The notes under the pieces are model-generated. The model was not told where the DNA came from and did no database searches. It was given only the letters and a program-made list of their open reading frames with translations. The position numbers and the translations under genes are program-made. Of a DNA stretch of 64,000 nucleotides, positions 49,501-58,300 are shown one piece after another. The stretch is taken from contig WHVY01000003.1 of the NCBI GenBank assembly GCA_022266195.1, positions 7,936,001 to 8,000,000 on the forward strand. The letters run 5' to 3'. The DNA is from Tetranychus cinnabarinus (Eukaryota; Arthropoda; Arachnida; Trombidiformes; Tetranychidae). Numbering within the stretch: the first letter of the stretch is position 1; every line of letters begins with the position of its first letter.

Positions 49501-51126
49501 CAATGGCTTATCATTTTTCTGGTTTTACCCATTTTTTCCAGGTTGTTGTAACTTATGGTTCAACTTATGTTTTGGTTGCACTTAGTATTGACAGATATGA
49601 TGCCATTACACATCCATTAAATTTTACAATTAGAGGTTTGGTTTGTTGTCATATTTGTTGCTCTATTTTTAAGCTTTCAATTTTTTTATTTACTCTCGTT
49701 TTATTGAACTTGCTACTCTTTTGCAGCTCGTCGAGCCAAATTTTTGATTGCCTTTGCTTGGACATTATCGGGAATCTTTTCAATTCCAACCCTTTTTCTG
49801 TACAAAATTCATAATATTGAAGATAAACCTCAATGTTGGATTCATCTTGAACCAGAAGAATGGCAAATTTACATGACTTTGGTGGCGACATCTCTTTTCT
49901 TTATACCAACAGTCATCATCTCCGCCTGTTATTCAATCATTGTTCACACCATTTGGACTAAATCTAGGCTTATGGGTTCATCGCCTAGGAAAAAGGTCAA
50001 ACGTAAGTATTAATTTCACTCTTGTAATTTTAATTATAGTTGCCTCGATTTTCAACAACAACCAGCTTTATTTGGATTTGCTTATCATTATCTGATTATG
50101 TTTTTCTAATTTTCCTTCTTTACTTTTTTTCCCTCTCTTTTTCTTCTTCTCCAGATTTGAATGGTTGCTCTTTAGTTTCTGAAAACAATTGCTGTTCTAA
50201 TCATCTTACTTCTAATGGTAAAAATAATATTAATAATAATCTTAAAAGTAATAACCCTAATAATACTGGAAATATTAAAAATGAAGCTCGATTTTCTGGC
50301 TTTGAATCAGCTGATCTTGATTTTAAACGGATGAGTTCGAGAGGAGTTATACCAAGAGCTAAAATTAAAACCATTAAAATGACGCTGGTAATCATTTTTG
50401 GTGAGTTTTGCTATCAACTAAAACTTATTTATTTAGACTAATTCATTTATCCTTTTTATTTGCTAACTTGCAGTCTTTATACTCTGTTGGAGTCCATATT
50501 TTGTTTGGGATCTTCTCCAAGTGTATCAACAGATACCTCGAACGCAAACAACTGTGGCCATATCAACCTTCATTCAAAGCTTAGCTCCATTAAATAGTGC
50601 TGCTAATCCACTAATTTATTGTCTATTTTCAACTCATGTTTGTCGAAATTTCCGGTAAGTTGTGCTTATATTTTCAAAAGGTCAGAAAATTGGACTAAAA
50701 TACTCTTCTTTTGCTTACAGTAAACATTCAGCCGTCCTTTGGTTAACAAACGTTATTTGCTTCTGTTTACCGCGCCTATACCCAATTAGGGGAAGTACTC
50801 TTCGTAGCGATAACAATACTTTAACATCAACTTATACTCGTTCATCTGGACGAAACTCATTAAGCCCTCATAATAGATATCAAATGGCTACGCGCAATAA
50901 ATTCACCTACCAACAGCAACAACAATCATTTCAACCATCATCTTTGTATCCACACAAGACATTTGATACTTATGGTGATACTATTCAGCAAACAACACTC
51001 ATCCTTGACAGTAACGATGCTAATAGTGATACTGATTGTAAATTGAATAGCAATAAGTTAACCTTAAATAACAGTAAGCTTGATCTATCGACATCTGATA
51101 GTGAGGTTTCCACTAGGTTAAGGTAG
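19236..51126 (+). CDS. CCAPR: Crustacean cardioactive peptide (CCAP) receptor, class A GPCR
   Basis: Receptor for the arthropod neuropeptide CCAP (heart rate, ecdysis behaviour in insects), vasopressin/NPS-receptor-like branch. Exons: 19236-19508, 48817-48952, 49372-49475, 49542-49635, 49727-50002, 50155-50400, 50474-50654, 50721-51126; all GT..AG, phases compatible, total 1716 nt (571 aa plus stop). Family signatures: SKGRKSRMNFFIMHLAIAD (end of TM1 to TM2), VLTDIVWR in TM2, SIDRYDAITHP (DRY at 188-190), CWSPYFVWDLLQV in TM6, and IQSLAPLNSAANPLIYC in TM7 (NPLIY at 421-425). The TM6-TM7 segment is especially CCAPR-like. The paired extracellular cysteines (TACK before TM3, PQCW in loop 2) are present. 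The third cytoplasmic loop carries an Asn-rich insert and the C-tail a short glutamine run. Residual doubt is only between CCAPR and close relatives. Confidence 0.92.
21931..21996. repeat. 13-bp degenerate tandem array (TTTAGTRCY)
   Basis: Five imperfect copies of a 9-mer around TTTAGTRCY start at 21931, 21944, 21958, 21971 and 21984, i.e. a period of 13-14 bp. The middle copy is the most degenerate (GTAGTATT). Confidence 0.7.
25006..25020 (+). repeat. Candidate left terminal inverted repeat
   Basis: CAGGCCCAATCAACA, matched in inverted orientation by 33797-33814 with a 3-nt gap and one mismatch. The subterminal DNA to its right carries GATTCA or its complement at 25026, 25078 and 25117. Confidence 0.4.
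25273..27142 (-). CDS. Transposon accessory protein with BEN-like domain (intact copy, gene B)
   Basis: Exons in transcript order: 27142-26689, 26609-25641, 25556-25273; all GT..AG with phase-1 joins, total 1707 nt (568 aa plus stop). The ATG at 27142 starts MSFSVKQF. Layout: Lys/Ser-rich N-terminus, a mixed alpha/beta-looking region (about 70-200), a charged Gln/Lys-rich linker, a helical segment, then a BEN-like domain (about 371-477) with YVEGILP, LVKHCFPEEYI, a TLGKK turn and GLERVRALI, followed across the last intron by VHILRKCE. The C-terminus is acidic. BEN domains bind DNA or chromatin proteins in animals. The call rests on the helix pattern and on the paralogue upstream, not on a profile search. 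It is transcribed away from the transposase and in the same direction as gene A. No catalytic motif seen. Confidence 0.7.
27384..27458. repeat. 29-bp tandem repeat, about 2.6 copies
   Basis: The unit begins ATTGATTGGTAGAAAAATTG and recurs exactly at 27384, 27413 and 27442 (last copy partial). It lies between the 3' end of accessory gene A and the start of gene B, inside the transposon, where the gene B promoter should be. Confidence 0.9.
27748..29977 (-). pseudogene. Transposon accessory protein with BEN-like domain (gene A, probable frameshift)
   Basis: Exons in transcript order: 29977-29659, 29580-28748, 28673-27748. Exon 1 starts at ATG 29977 (MEVSSAKK) and joins exon 2 in phase 1. The exon 2 frame stops after AAKKESILV, while the frame that continues the gene (KYSCLKAGDLKGL.. 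onward) is open across the same point. A one-base loss in the T7 run at 29264-29270 (A7 on the coding strand) explains both the stop and the one-base misfit between exon 2 and exon 3. Counting that base, length is about 692 codons. The BEN-like domain (about 290-390) has FIEGLLP, LSNIVRDCFPQHWL, a GQGGKT turn and GLGERRLRALF, then DHVVRK across the last intron. The C-terminal third is long, acidic and disordered, with a KKRKRM basic patch. It may be a real mutation, a sequencing error or an unrecognised small intron. Confidence 0.65.
29978..30319. promoter_or_regulatory. Divergent promoter region between transposase and accessory gene A
   Basis: 342 bp separate two ATGs pointing in opposite directions, so both promoters must lie here or overlap. 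The region contains three ACATGT-centred elements (30131-30142, 30151-30162 and, inverted, 30161-30172; consensus ACATGTGTTRAT) in 42 bp, and a TTTATTTATTTATT tract near 30210. The role of these as binding sites is inference. Confidence 0.5.
30320..32725 (+). CDS. DDE transposase, CMC (tnp2/EnSpm-like)
   Basis: An uninterrupted 801-codon frame from ATG to TAA. The N-terminus is Arg/His-rich then Ser/Asp-rich. The core resembles animal tnp2-like transposases: a first acidic residue in THADEVASGK (canonical form is DG; likely Asp230), SNEKIFPIFFTVNEM (the WP..l.iNEl segment), a second Asp in ALVADAPMRAYL (Asp312) followed by NGCDWC (Cys331, Cys334, probable zinc pair), EPMHCISLGIFRNLL, then HWKSNEYDAFLAYFLF, HILGHLADSLQNLGP and YPLEDYMRILKEKVH with a candidate catalytic Glu580. 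These blocks occur in the family order. Length and lack of stops suggest a recently active copy. A KDZ-type transposase is the main alternative assignment. It lies divergent to gene A, within intron 1 of the CCAP receptor gene, on the host's coding strand. Confidence 0.85.
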   Translation: MSSRRTYYRHRNAEHRQRQLNYLSNLPDNLVSSDSDSQLYLDVNTSSSSSENSGMSSFSSDVEDNLINPPRTKYIETFFETLFSHVGLNLSEAEKVICLFNCLTRRFPSNSTLPSLRYYLDKKAKSSGVHVYVLCDRKHSHGPFIGEPKYFQDFSCENELIQVEIKPGKYFLHCPLKKQLKEILPSLPQSCWMDDNERQDVSNSEQAMKVKGPSNSSENHIKFTLTIHADEVASGKSSNEKIFPIFFTVNEMKPEFRKKFFLLVGLYVGQTKPPVECFLGPIIDELIELSNNPIEFNQNFLATFHLIALVADAPMRAYLRNVKQYNHINGCDWCLIEASTTGGARLYSNQTATELNLLKRKKEDFLRLQELIQNQVEDVFTQLNSNPRFRGLSGISPLLSLEDFDIVNGTAVEPMHCISLGIFRNLLARGVFQSNNVSCFERNVDSNFAKKELSERICSISVPSEFTRIPRDIYQLKHWKSNEYDAFLAYFLFPTTRGIFTNAIINHFICLARIYYLSHTGGTQSSSIQEIKNLVEEFQAGCASIYGCSFLSYNLHILGHLADSLQNLGPNSNISSYPLEDYMRILKEKVHRYSNLGPSLIRFFMSDFRYKEFKTTRLEKWSLTSFERKAFGCEFIEEKITKFVDKFQQNEVLNNIVELMRSFSGNPNLQSDELTLLKTYKKAGKRYSTESYCRLKKRDDSKISDSSGNHYVINHIVTDAMESCFFICKKYLDKKVKIKFKGKTGDFSFEMDHIHEVQKLGERLFCLTEADVKSKFIYVKSTTFHHKYAKDFLVDQFLWNK
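32987..33362 (+). CDS. Small acidic repeat protein of the transposon, with 5'-UTR intron (97 aa)
   Basis: The coding part is 33069-33362 (ATG to TAA). The second half repeats a short acidic motif, [NP]M[ED][IL]-acidic: NMEIDD, NMDIDCD, PMEIVDEE, MMDIDPD, PMELDN. The ATG follows immediately after a perfect acceptor (ATCACCAG, ending 33068), and a strong donor GTAAGTG occurs at 32987, so an 82-nt intron in the 5' UTR is likely; the feature start given is that donor. It lies 340 nt downstream of the transposase on the same strand and inside the proposed right end. No family recognised. The repeats and splice sites argue against a chance ORF. Confidence 0.5.
33728..33814 (-). repeat. Candidate right terminal inverted repeat and subterminal repeats
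   Basis: The outer 18 nt (33797-33814) are the inverted partner of 25006-25020. Just inside lie TGAATC at 33733, GATTCA at 33746, TGAATC at 33756 and a short hairpin AACGCTT/AAGCGTT (33765-33782). Confidence 0.4.
33817..41604. other. Intronic DNA between transposon and chemoreceptor-like gene
   Basis: 7.8 kb of AT-rich sequence. I see no gene; the ORFs here (for example 35920-36237 and 37350-37604) translate T-rich and CATCAT tracts. Notable small items are a 16-bp palindrome ATTAACATATGTTAAT at 37651-37666 and an (AC)6 run at 37847-37858. Confidence 0.6.
37651..37666. repeat. Perfect 16-bp palindrome ATTAACATATGTTAAT
   Basis: Self-complementary over 16 nt. It could be a dimeric binding site or simply AT-rich chance. 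Confidence 0.5.
41605..42831 (+). CDS. Gustatory-receptor-like seven-transmembrane chemoreceptor (intronless)
   Basis: A 408-codon frame with a basic cytoplasmic N-terminus and hydrophobic segments near residues 40-55, 82-95, 130-145, 170-200, 250-270, 290-315 and 370-405. That pattern, the size of about 400 aa and the absence of GPCR signatures such as DRY or NPxxY fit the arthropod gustatory receptor superfamily (ligand-gated channels with a cytoplasmic N-terminus). The last helix region reads FTFGGIFMITRDFISSLIAV, similar to the family's conserved start of TM7, although the terminal TYxxxLxQF motif of insects is not evident. It is nested inside CCAPR intron 1 on the same strand. The single-exon structure would match the large intron-poor chemoreceptor expansions known in spider mites. 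An unrelated multi-pass membrane protein remains possible. Confidence 0.6.
   Translation: MYILNKLFNRMSNKPKKMYPKVSMNSLSSKINLIVSSTNGLLGNGLFVLLLLSTQFRFLVKLSKTSLDSTFSVRPETIIYCLIETYLICLFHFKFDKKFIHQVHQIWQLLMIDFDHSTRCYFATQRSSYRKMIIITYFFMWIPDLILDAAPWPYTWVSSFECMIEMLLSEPSLHFWSRVFVLVILYPACLMQDFIIIDSAFLSQSALHYINNQLAIIDKHLKMNDVKLDIQVIQDLRVKYVLTHRLVKKLGSFLNPCLFGIFSYYVSILNVKIYNILFIEHEQSDLILLLIDCFGTIAELFLLIIPIAAITTKSREFYTTLYKLTFRTDSFKDLNEVNICASRLFSLPSKTITWFFFNFQQISLFLYRMSLNNIGFTFGGIFMITRDFISSLIAVTVTIIIAIPSFIS
42832..48816. other. Intronic DNA between chemoreceptor-like gene and CCAPR exon 2
   Basis: 6 kb without a recognisable gene. It contains a 24-bp AT-only palindrome (43283-43306), a 10-bp inverted repeat with a 1-nt spacer (45707-45727), and a short acidic minus-strand frame at 45414-45493 that might be a relic exon. 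Confidence 0.55.
43283..43306. repeat. Perfect 24-bp AT-only palindrome
   Basis: Composed of ATT/AAT units and self-complementary across 24 nt, so it can extrude or form a hairpin. Probably microsatellite-derived. Confidence 0.6.
48817..51126 (+). CDS. CCAPR: CCAPR exons 2-8: transmembrane core and cytoplasmic tail
   Basis: Seven exons separated by six short introns (66-419 nt). Exon 2 holds TM1; exon 3 TM2 and the first loop; exon 4 TM3 with DRY; exon 5 TM4-TM5; exon 6 the long third cytoplasmic loop (Asn/Ser-rich) and the start of TM6; exon 7 TM6-TM7; exon 8 helix 8 and a Ser/Thr-rich tail with a QQQQQ run. Phases in order are 1, 0, 1, 1, 1, 2. A cysteine-rich stretch (CFC) soon after TM7 could be palmitoylated. 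Ser/Thr clusters in the tail are plausible GRK targets. Confidence 0.92.
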
Positions 51127-52225
51127 TACAAGGTAATACAATAAGTAAATATTGATTAGTATTGCAACAAAATTAATTTGTATGCCAATGTGAAAACTAA
51201 ATCATATATTTTTTTGATAATTGTTGCTAGACACATTGTTAATATGAATATGATGAATTGTGCAAATGTTTTTTTTGCCACTTCCATGTAAACCTTCAAA
51301 TGTAATATTTTTTCCTCCCCTTTTTGTATGAAATCAAAAATTGAATCTTTTTTTGTATTCTAAACACATACACATTTAAACATAATCATTATCAAATACA
51401 AGGACAAGGTACAAATAAACAAGTTATTGAATACTTAAATGGTAATCAAATGCATAAAAATGACACAAATCACAAGTTCGTAGAGTAAATTGAAGGATAT
51501 TGGAGATGACAAGAGTTCAGTTTCACTTTTTGCCATCAATTTAACAGTAATTACCCAAATATTAGACAACAAAATCTTAAGTTGCACAGTGCAAGAGAGT
51601 AATTAAAGCTTATGATTAAAAATTTGGAAGATTGAAAGAGTAAGATTATTTAATTTCTTTAATTTACTTTTTGGCCAAACATTAAGTATTACATTCACAT
51701 TAAACTTTTGCATTGAAATGTACAAAAACTGTTCAATAGATGGCGCTTGTCTTGCCAAAATTGAATCGTCGGATCAACTGATTTGTTATATCAGTTTCGT
51801 CTTCAAATTTAACATCTCTTTAATTAAACATGTGAAACTTAATTCCAATCTATGATTGTCTTTCTTAACTGGTTTACTTTTACTTTCAATTTGCTATATT
51901 TTGTTGTTAACCCATCATCAGATACAATAAAACGTTACAGAACCCATCAACCCTGGAGATGTCAGCAGTTTCTGTCAAAGAGTGTTTCAAAGCTTAATTT
52001 TGAACCACAAAGGCCATTCACTGATTGATTTGAATATATTTAGTGACCATCAATGTCAAAATATTTCATCAAATTCTGGTTCAGCTTTACTATATTCGCT
52101 GACTACATCTAAAAAAGCCAAAAGTATCATCATAACCCACCTTCAATGAGTACCGGTGTACTTTGGGCGCCATTTTTGGTGGAGCTTCTTTATGTAGAGT
52201 TTGGATGCTTTTTTCTTATCGATTC
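51127..52225. other. CCAPR 3' flank to tRNA gene
   Basis: Probably begins with the CCAPR 3' UTR; an AATAAA lies at 51414-51419. No other gene is seen before the tRNA at 52226. Confidence 0.6.
51414..51419 (+). terminator. Candidate polyadenylation signal of CCAPR
   Basis: AATAAA 288 nt after the receptor stop codon. Tentative because of the high A+T content. Confidence 0.3.
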
Positions 52226-52298
52226 GGCCTCGTGGCCCAACGGATAAGGCGTCTGACTTCGGATCAGAAGATTGCAGGTTCGAATCCTGCCGAGGTCG
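52226..52298 (+). tRNA. tRNA-Arg (anticodon TCG)
   Basis: 73-nt intronless cloverleaf. The acceptor stem GGCCTCG pairs with CGAGGTC (one G-U pair) plus discriminator G. The D-arm is GCC..GGC. The anticodon stem TCTGA/TCAGA encloses loop CTTCGGA with anticodon TCG at 52259-52261. The T-arm is GCAGG-TTCGAAT-CCTGC. The internal B box is GGTTCGAATCC at 52277-52287. It reads CGA-type arginine codons. No CCA is encoded, as in eukaryotes. Confidence 0.97.
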
Positions 52299-52303
52299 AT
52301 AAC

Positions 52304-52307
52304 TTTT
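52304..52307 (+). terminator. RNA polymerase III terminator of tRNA-Arg
   Basis: TTTT six nucleotides after the mature tRNA 3' end, with a second TTTT a few bases further on. Confidence 0.75.
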
Positions 52308-55300
52308 GGCCTTTTCGATCTTTGGCTGCATTTTTTATGTATCTTCTTATAGGCTGGTGTGATTTTTATGTAACTCAAGCTAAAGCGAATGAAAATTGGC
52401 CAAAGTTGGAAAATTTTTCTAAACATATGTTGTCTGCTGATGAATCAACCTGCATGATTACTGGAAGATACGGAAAACAAGGAAATCAAACATTTCGCTT
52501 CCGTTTAAGTTCTTGTTTCGTTGTCGTGTTTTGATTGTTAAATTATTATTCATCGAGTAACGTAATTTGCTGCCGTTTGGTTAGGAAACAAATCGCTATC
52601 ATTATGTTCAAAGCTTCTAATTTGGTAACCATTTAAGTGTTGGCTTCTATCAATTGCTGTGTGATCATCATTCAGTAGCATCTATTCCAATCATTAATGG
52701 CGCATAACAACTGATCAAAAGATATTAGAAAGTTGACTGTGACTTGTAATTTGATGTCGAACCAGAATCTCTACCAACTGTTGATTTTGTACTTTATGGT
52801 TACAGATTTACTTGACGACCGGCGGCTTAGTTGAATGGCCTTACACAGATGGACCTTTAATCGTAATGCATTTGGGAAGCAATTTCATTCATCGCCAAAT
52901 AAGGTCAATCTACTTTTCCCATCATCGTCAGGAACGTGAGCAACTGTTCATTATTTACACCTAATCAATCAACTATTCTAATTCCCAAAATTGACAACCT
53001 AATTGTTAACTTTCATTTTCATTTTTCTTTTCCCAAACAGTAATCATAGCATCAAACACCAGTAAACGCAATCAAAATAACTTGATAACCCAGCTTCCTG
53101 TGCTCTCCAACTCGTTCTTAAACCAACTCTTGAAATGGCCAAAATGAAAAATAAAATTAACCTGGTAAACCAATTACAGAAACATTATCATGGCAATTAT
53201 GAGGCGAAGAATATGTTTTAAATGAAAAATAATTCTTATCTTATACCTATTATCATCACAATCATATTTCTCTTCACTTTTCCTTATAATCAAATACAAT
53301 TATTGTCAATTCCACAATTTGTTTACTACCTCAATAGGAAACATTATGTTGACAAGCAAACATGCATCAATTGGAATGTTTATTTTCCTCAGACAAATAA
53401 AGAACAATTTAGATTGAAATGTTAATGATTAACAGTTGCAATAAAAATAAGCTTTAATCAAAAAGGTAAAATGAAATCAGAATTTTATTTTTGTTCTTTA
53501 CCTTTCATGCCTATTATTTGAACTACCCGAGTCTCATAAGATTATTGTTTTAATTGATCAATCAGTTTAAAGTGACCTTTTGATCTGATTCAATGGATTT
53601 TCTTTATTCATTTTTTACCTTAATTTCATTATGGAAGGTGTTGATAATTTAATTAAACTCAACACACTAATTACTGTGTATTTAACAAGTAATTGGATCT
53701 TAATTATCAATTTTGATAAAAAATCTCTTTTTTGTGACAATTAGTTGAAAAATTTGAAATATAAAGCAATTTAACAAAATTGTATTTCACTCACACAACA
53801 AGGTTAAGGTTTTGGGTTAATCAGCATTTTTTTGTTGAAATCAAGCTGATCAACAGTTCCAAACGTAAATTTCAATTTCAGTAAACATAAAAGCTCATCT
53901 TTTTATGATTATAATTAAAGTAATCATAATAAATCATTCTCGTTTTAAATTTTCTGGTAATCAATAAGAGCCTGAATTTAAATATCATAAATGAACTTAA
54001 ATTGATGTTCCCCTCGAAAGGATTAACAATTTGTGATGAGCTTTATCCACCAGTCTAATCTAGATGCAATCACTTTAAAATAATCATTCATCACTATTAT
54101 TTGACCTCAATAACTGAATTTGAAAAGCACCTTAATAATTGAATGAATGGTTTGTTTTTTTCAAATGAACAGCAAGTCTTTAGCCACCTTAAATACCTTT
54201 CATATTCATTGAGTCATTTTGATGTAATTATGAAATGAATTGACTCAATTAAGTAAGCTGAAAAGGACAGAATTGCTCTTAAATATCATTAGATTACATT
54301 GGCGGAAAATTGAATGAAACTCCATTGACTATTATAAAAATTGAAGGTTTTCTTGAAAATAATTATTGACATCGAGTTCTGGAGGTAACAGCCCATAGCG
54401 CGTGAAGGAAACTCTGAATTTGAACATCAATTTAAGCTGGTGGTTGCTCGACCTCGAGCCATTCAATATCTTCCTAGTAATTAGCCGGGCTATTAATTTG
54501 TTTGGATATTCATCAACCTCGAACTTGAAATTAACCCAAAACATTTGTCCATTTCAAAACCTTCTTTGCTTTGGAATTGGAAACCTGATTCTCTGTTCAA
54601 AGGTCTTGGTCACTTTTCCTTAGGAAATCCATGAACACTATTCATATAGTTTTATCGAGACTTTATCTTTTCCAGAGTCCAGTTGTTCATTGTATCATCT
54701 GTAATAGCTTGGAATCCATGTGATTAGGCTGCCATTTGGAAAATGATCGACTGAAAACTGAAAAAGAATAAAGAAGAATGAAATATGAGTCTTAAAATGT
54801 TAAGGTTATTGATATTAAACCATTAGAAGGGTAAAAGGAATATTCATATTCAAAGGTGAATGTATTCACAAAGTTTCAGATTATATCTGATTCAATGAAA
54901 TTCATACCATGAAAATCTCTCATCCAATCATAAACTCCAGGGTTATAGGTTCTTCCATAAACAGATGAGGGTATTACTAATCAGTGTGTAAAGGTTGATC
55001 AACGTTTATAATGACGCTTGTGCAAATCACAAACATAAGTGATTAAAGTGACTTCAATTTTGCCTGTTTTGTTTCACATTAAAGTCCAAAAAAAGTTAAC
55101 TCTAATCCAATTTTGAAGCAAAGTGTAACCGGTAAATAAAGCAAATTTAGTCAAACTATCGTTGAAAAAGTAACACGAGAATGAGGTGAAACAAGCAAAG
55201 TAAACGTGATTTAACACATAGTCACTCTGGTTAAATGACTTTTGTAATCATTGAACAAAAAATAGTCAATTCTTTTTTTGTATCAACCAGATTAATGTGA

Positions 55301-58300
55301 CTAGTTTGAACATATACAAAGTAAAGGGTAAATTACGTGTTGATAAAAATCTAAAAAAAATAACAATAACTCTACATCCATACTAACACTTAAAAACAGA
55401 CAGTTGAAGGTCGGAAAATTACTTGTAGTTAACACAAAATGTTGATAATTTGAAGGTTAATGAAGTCAAAAATGATTGCAAAAATGGTTAATTATTATCC
55501 ACACTTATTGAACAATCAGTTAACAGGCAATTATCCCAAGTAGCAAATAAACAGTAAAATTAGTAAACACAAGTTGAAGATCATAATTCAATAAAGATGG
55601 ATGAGGTGAAATTTCAAACACTACAATGGTGTTTAACAAAGAAGATTAATGTTGTAGAAACCATGTTAATCTCAATCAGTAAATTACTAAATTAATTCAA
55701 TAATTTATAACAAAAAATTATCCCAATAATTTGGTTTGGGATGAAAAAAAAGCTAAAATTTGTTTACAAATTTTCGACTTGACATTAACGCCATCTAATT
55801 TGTATCATAATTACTCGAGTGAAAACAAAGCAATTTTTTGAAAAAAAAAACAAAATCAAAATCTAAAATTAATTGTTTACCATTTTTGTATCTTCAAGAG
55901 TTGTCAACATCATCAACATAAATCACAATGAATGTGAATAATTTGACAATTAAACCAGTGAAAGTATAGTTCTAGTTACAATACCAATGAATATAAAAGC
56001 TAATTGTTAGACTCTTTGGTGTACAATTTTGCTGTCAACAGTATCACAATTGTTGGATTTAATTATTAGAATCAGACAAAATGAACAAAAGGATTGATAC
56101 AATAATACAATTGATACGCTTTTTTGTCCAATTGTTGAATGAAATTAAAAGTTATATACGATGTTGGGTTAAAAAATGGTTTAACAATGGCTTTTCAATC
56201 TTAAATTTTGATTGAAGCAAAAAGATATTTTGGACAACAATCATTGAAATATGAAAAATGACAAAAAAAGGAGAGAGTAAAAAATGATTTTCAGTAGAGT
56301 TTCAAGTTTCCATGTAAACTTGAACTTCCATTAAATTACACTGTTATTTGGTACATTCATTTCACCCCAAGTAAATGATTTAATTTCACTTTTATGATTG
56401 CTGTTTGTTCAAACGATCAAACCTAAACTTCAATCAAGAAGATTAAATACTGATATTACAATTGATTGAAGGTTTGGTGTTTCAAAATTTTTGAAACTCT
56501 TTACTCGTTCAGTCTGAGTAATTGAATTTTCCCTGATTTGCTCTTTACTTTTAATTTGTCTCTCATAATCTGAATGTCTATTCTTGGTATGAACTCACAA
56601 TGATCAACATATTGAACCTATCCAGGGGGAAAACAAAAAACACAAGGTAAACGTAAAACTGAAATGTCTTGATGATAATTGATTTAGATTTTTGTTTCTT
56701 GAATCAGTTCCAATTTACTGAAACCTTAATGGAAAGGCATTTTAGATTAATGAAATAGTCAAAGATGTAAACCTAATTTTTTGAAGTTGATTAGTTGATC
56801 ACAAAATATACACCAACAATTTTGTGTATTTTTACAGTTAAAATGGTTTCCAGTTTATATTTAACTTTACCAACTTGATTTCAAATGTAAATCAATGTTC
56901 ATCTTAAAAGATTAACATTAACCATTAAAGTTGTACCAGTTGATAATCAGTTTTGATTGACTGTCGTTAAATAATTGTATTAATACCATTTAATAAGATT
57001 TAATTCCCAAATTAACAGCAGTAAACCATTAACTCATATTTACGGTTGCCATTGGATTTGAGTTGTTGTTATTGTTTGGCTTTGATCATACTTTTTTAGG
57101 ATAAAAATTCAGTGAAAGACACATTTGTTTCCATGTGATTATTGATTGAGAAAAGATAATCATGGAATGTTAATCTGAAATAAACGAGTTGAAACAATGA
57201 TTAAATAACATCATTTTATGAAGTCAAGAAAAATGTGTTTGAAGCGTAAAAATGGAAAAATGTTTTTCAATTTGGTTCGTGATTTATTTGTAGCTTTGCT
57301 ACATTTATAGTTATTGGAATCAATTTACATCAAATTGCTATGTAATCGGTTGATGTAATCATCTTTAAACTTGAAATGATTCAGGATTTTCATTGTTAAT
57401 AAAAAAACCGGAAATTTCAGATTCAGGTTTAGTCGATGATTTGAATATTATTTACAAGGTAAAAGAGTTGAATACATTGAATCTTTTTTTATGCCGCTTA
57501 ACCTGTCAACAGATTCATCAACAACTTTCCGAGTTGTTCACATTGCTATCATGATGAAGATAAAACATGATAATGAGATCTGTTATAATGTGCTGACAAA
57601 GGTGGCTTAAAGATCAGCATTCAGCAGTAAAAAAGAGGGAAATCATGAAAATGAAAAGGTAAAAGACATTTTGATGAAAAGGGTGAAAATAAAGGATAAG
57701 TCAGTGACCAAAGGTCAAGATAGTGAGCTTGGATAAGGCAAGATGAGATCAAATTGAAATTGAAAACGTTCAATGGTCAAATAAAGGTTGAATAAACTCT
57801 TTAAAATTGGGAGTAAAAACAAGAAAAAAATGTTCTTCTAAACCTTTTTTAAACTTATTTTAAAATTTGTCTCTAGAGACATTTTTACCCTTCCAAATTA
57901 ACAGAGTTGAGGCTTCAAGGTGGACTAACCTTTTAGCTTGACTTGGGTGTGATTGTCCTTTTGTTTACTTCATTATGATATTGATAGGTTTCAATGAATC
58001 TTTTCATGAATGGAATCTAAAAATTTCTTGTAATCGTGATTTTTCCTCTTTACTCTTTCAATACAAATTATATTGTAAATCTGCAAATTCGTCTCATCGA
58101 TCAAAAGTCTTGAAGTTCAATTTTGTCTTTTCAGTCTTCATCTCTAGATCCTTTGAATGACCAACTTTTTGATTCTTATTTTGTCCTCTTGAATTTTGCT
58201 TGAGTCTGCTTCAACGATGGATTTTGATTAATAAAGGAAAGTGTAATCAGTTGAAATCAGGTATCTGGAGCATCTTTCAATTGTTTTGCAGCAAAAATCT

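Noticed and set aside
53222..53425. 67-codon ORF with hydrophobic start
   Set aside because: Ile/Phe-rich start could mimic a signal peptide, but there is no conserved motif, cysteine pattern or exon context.
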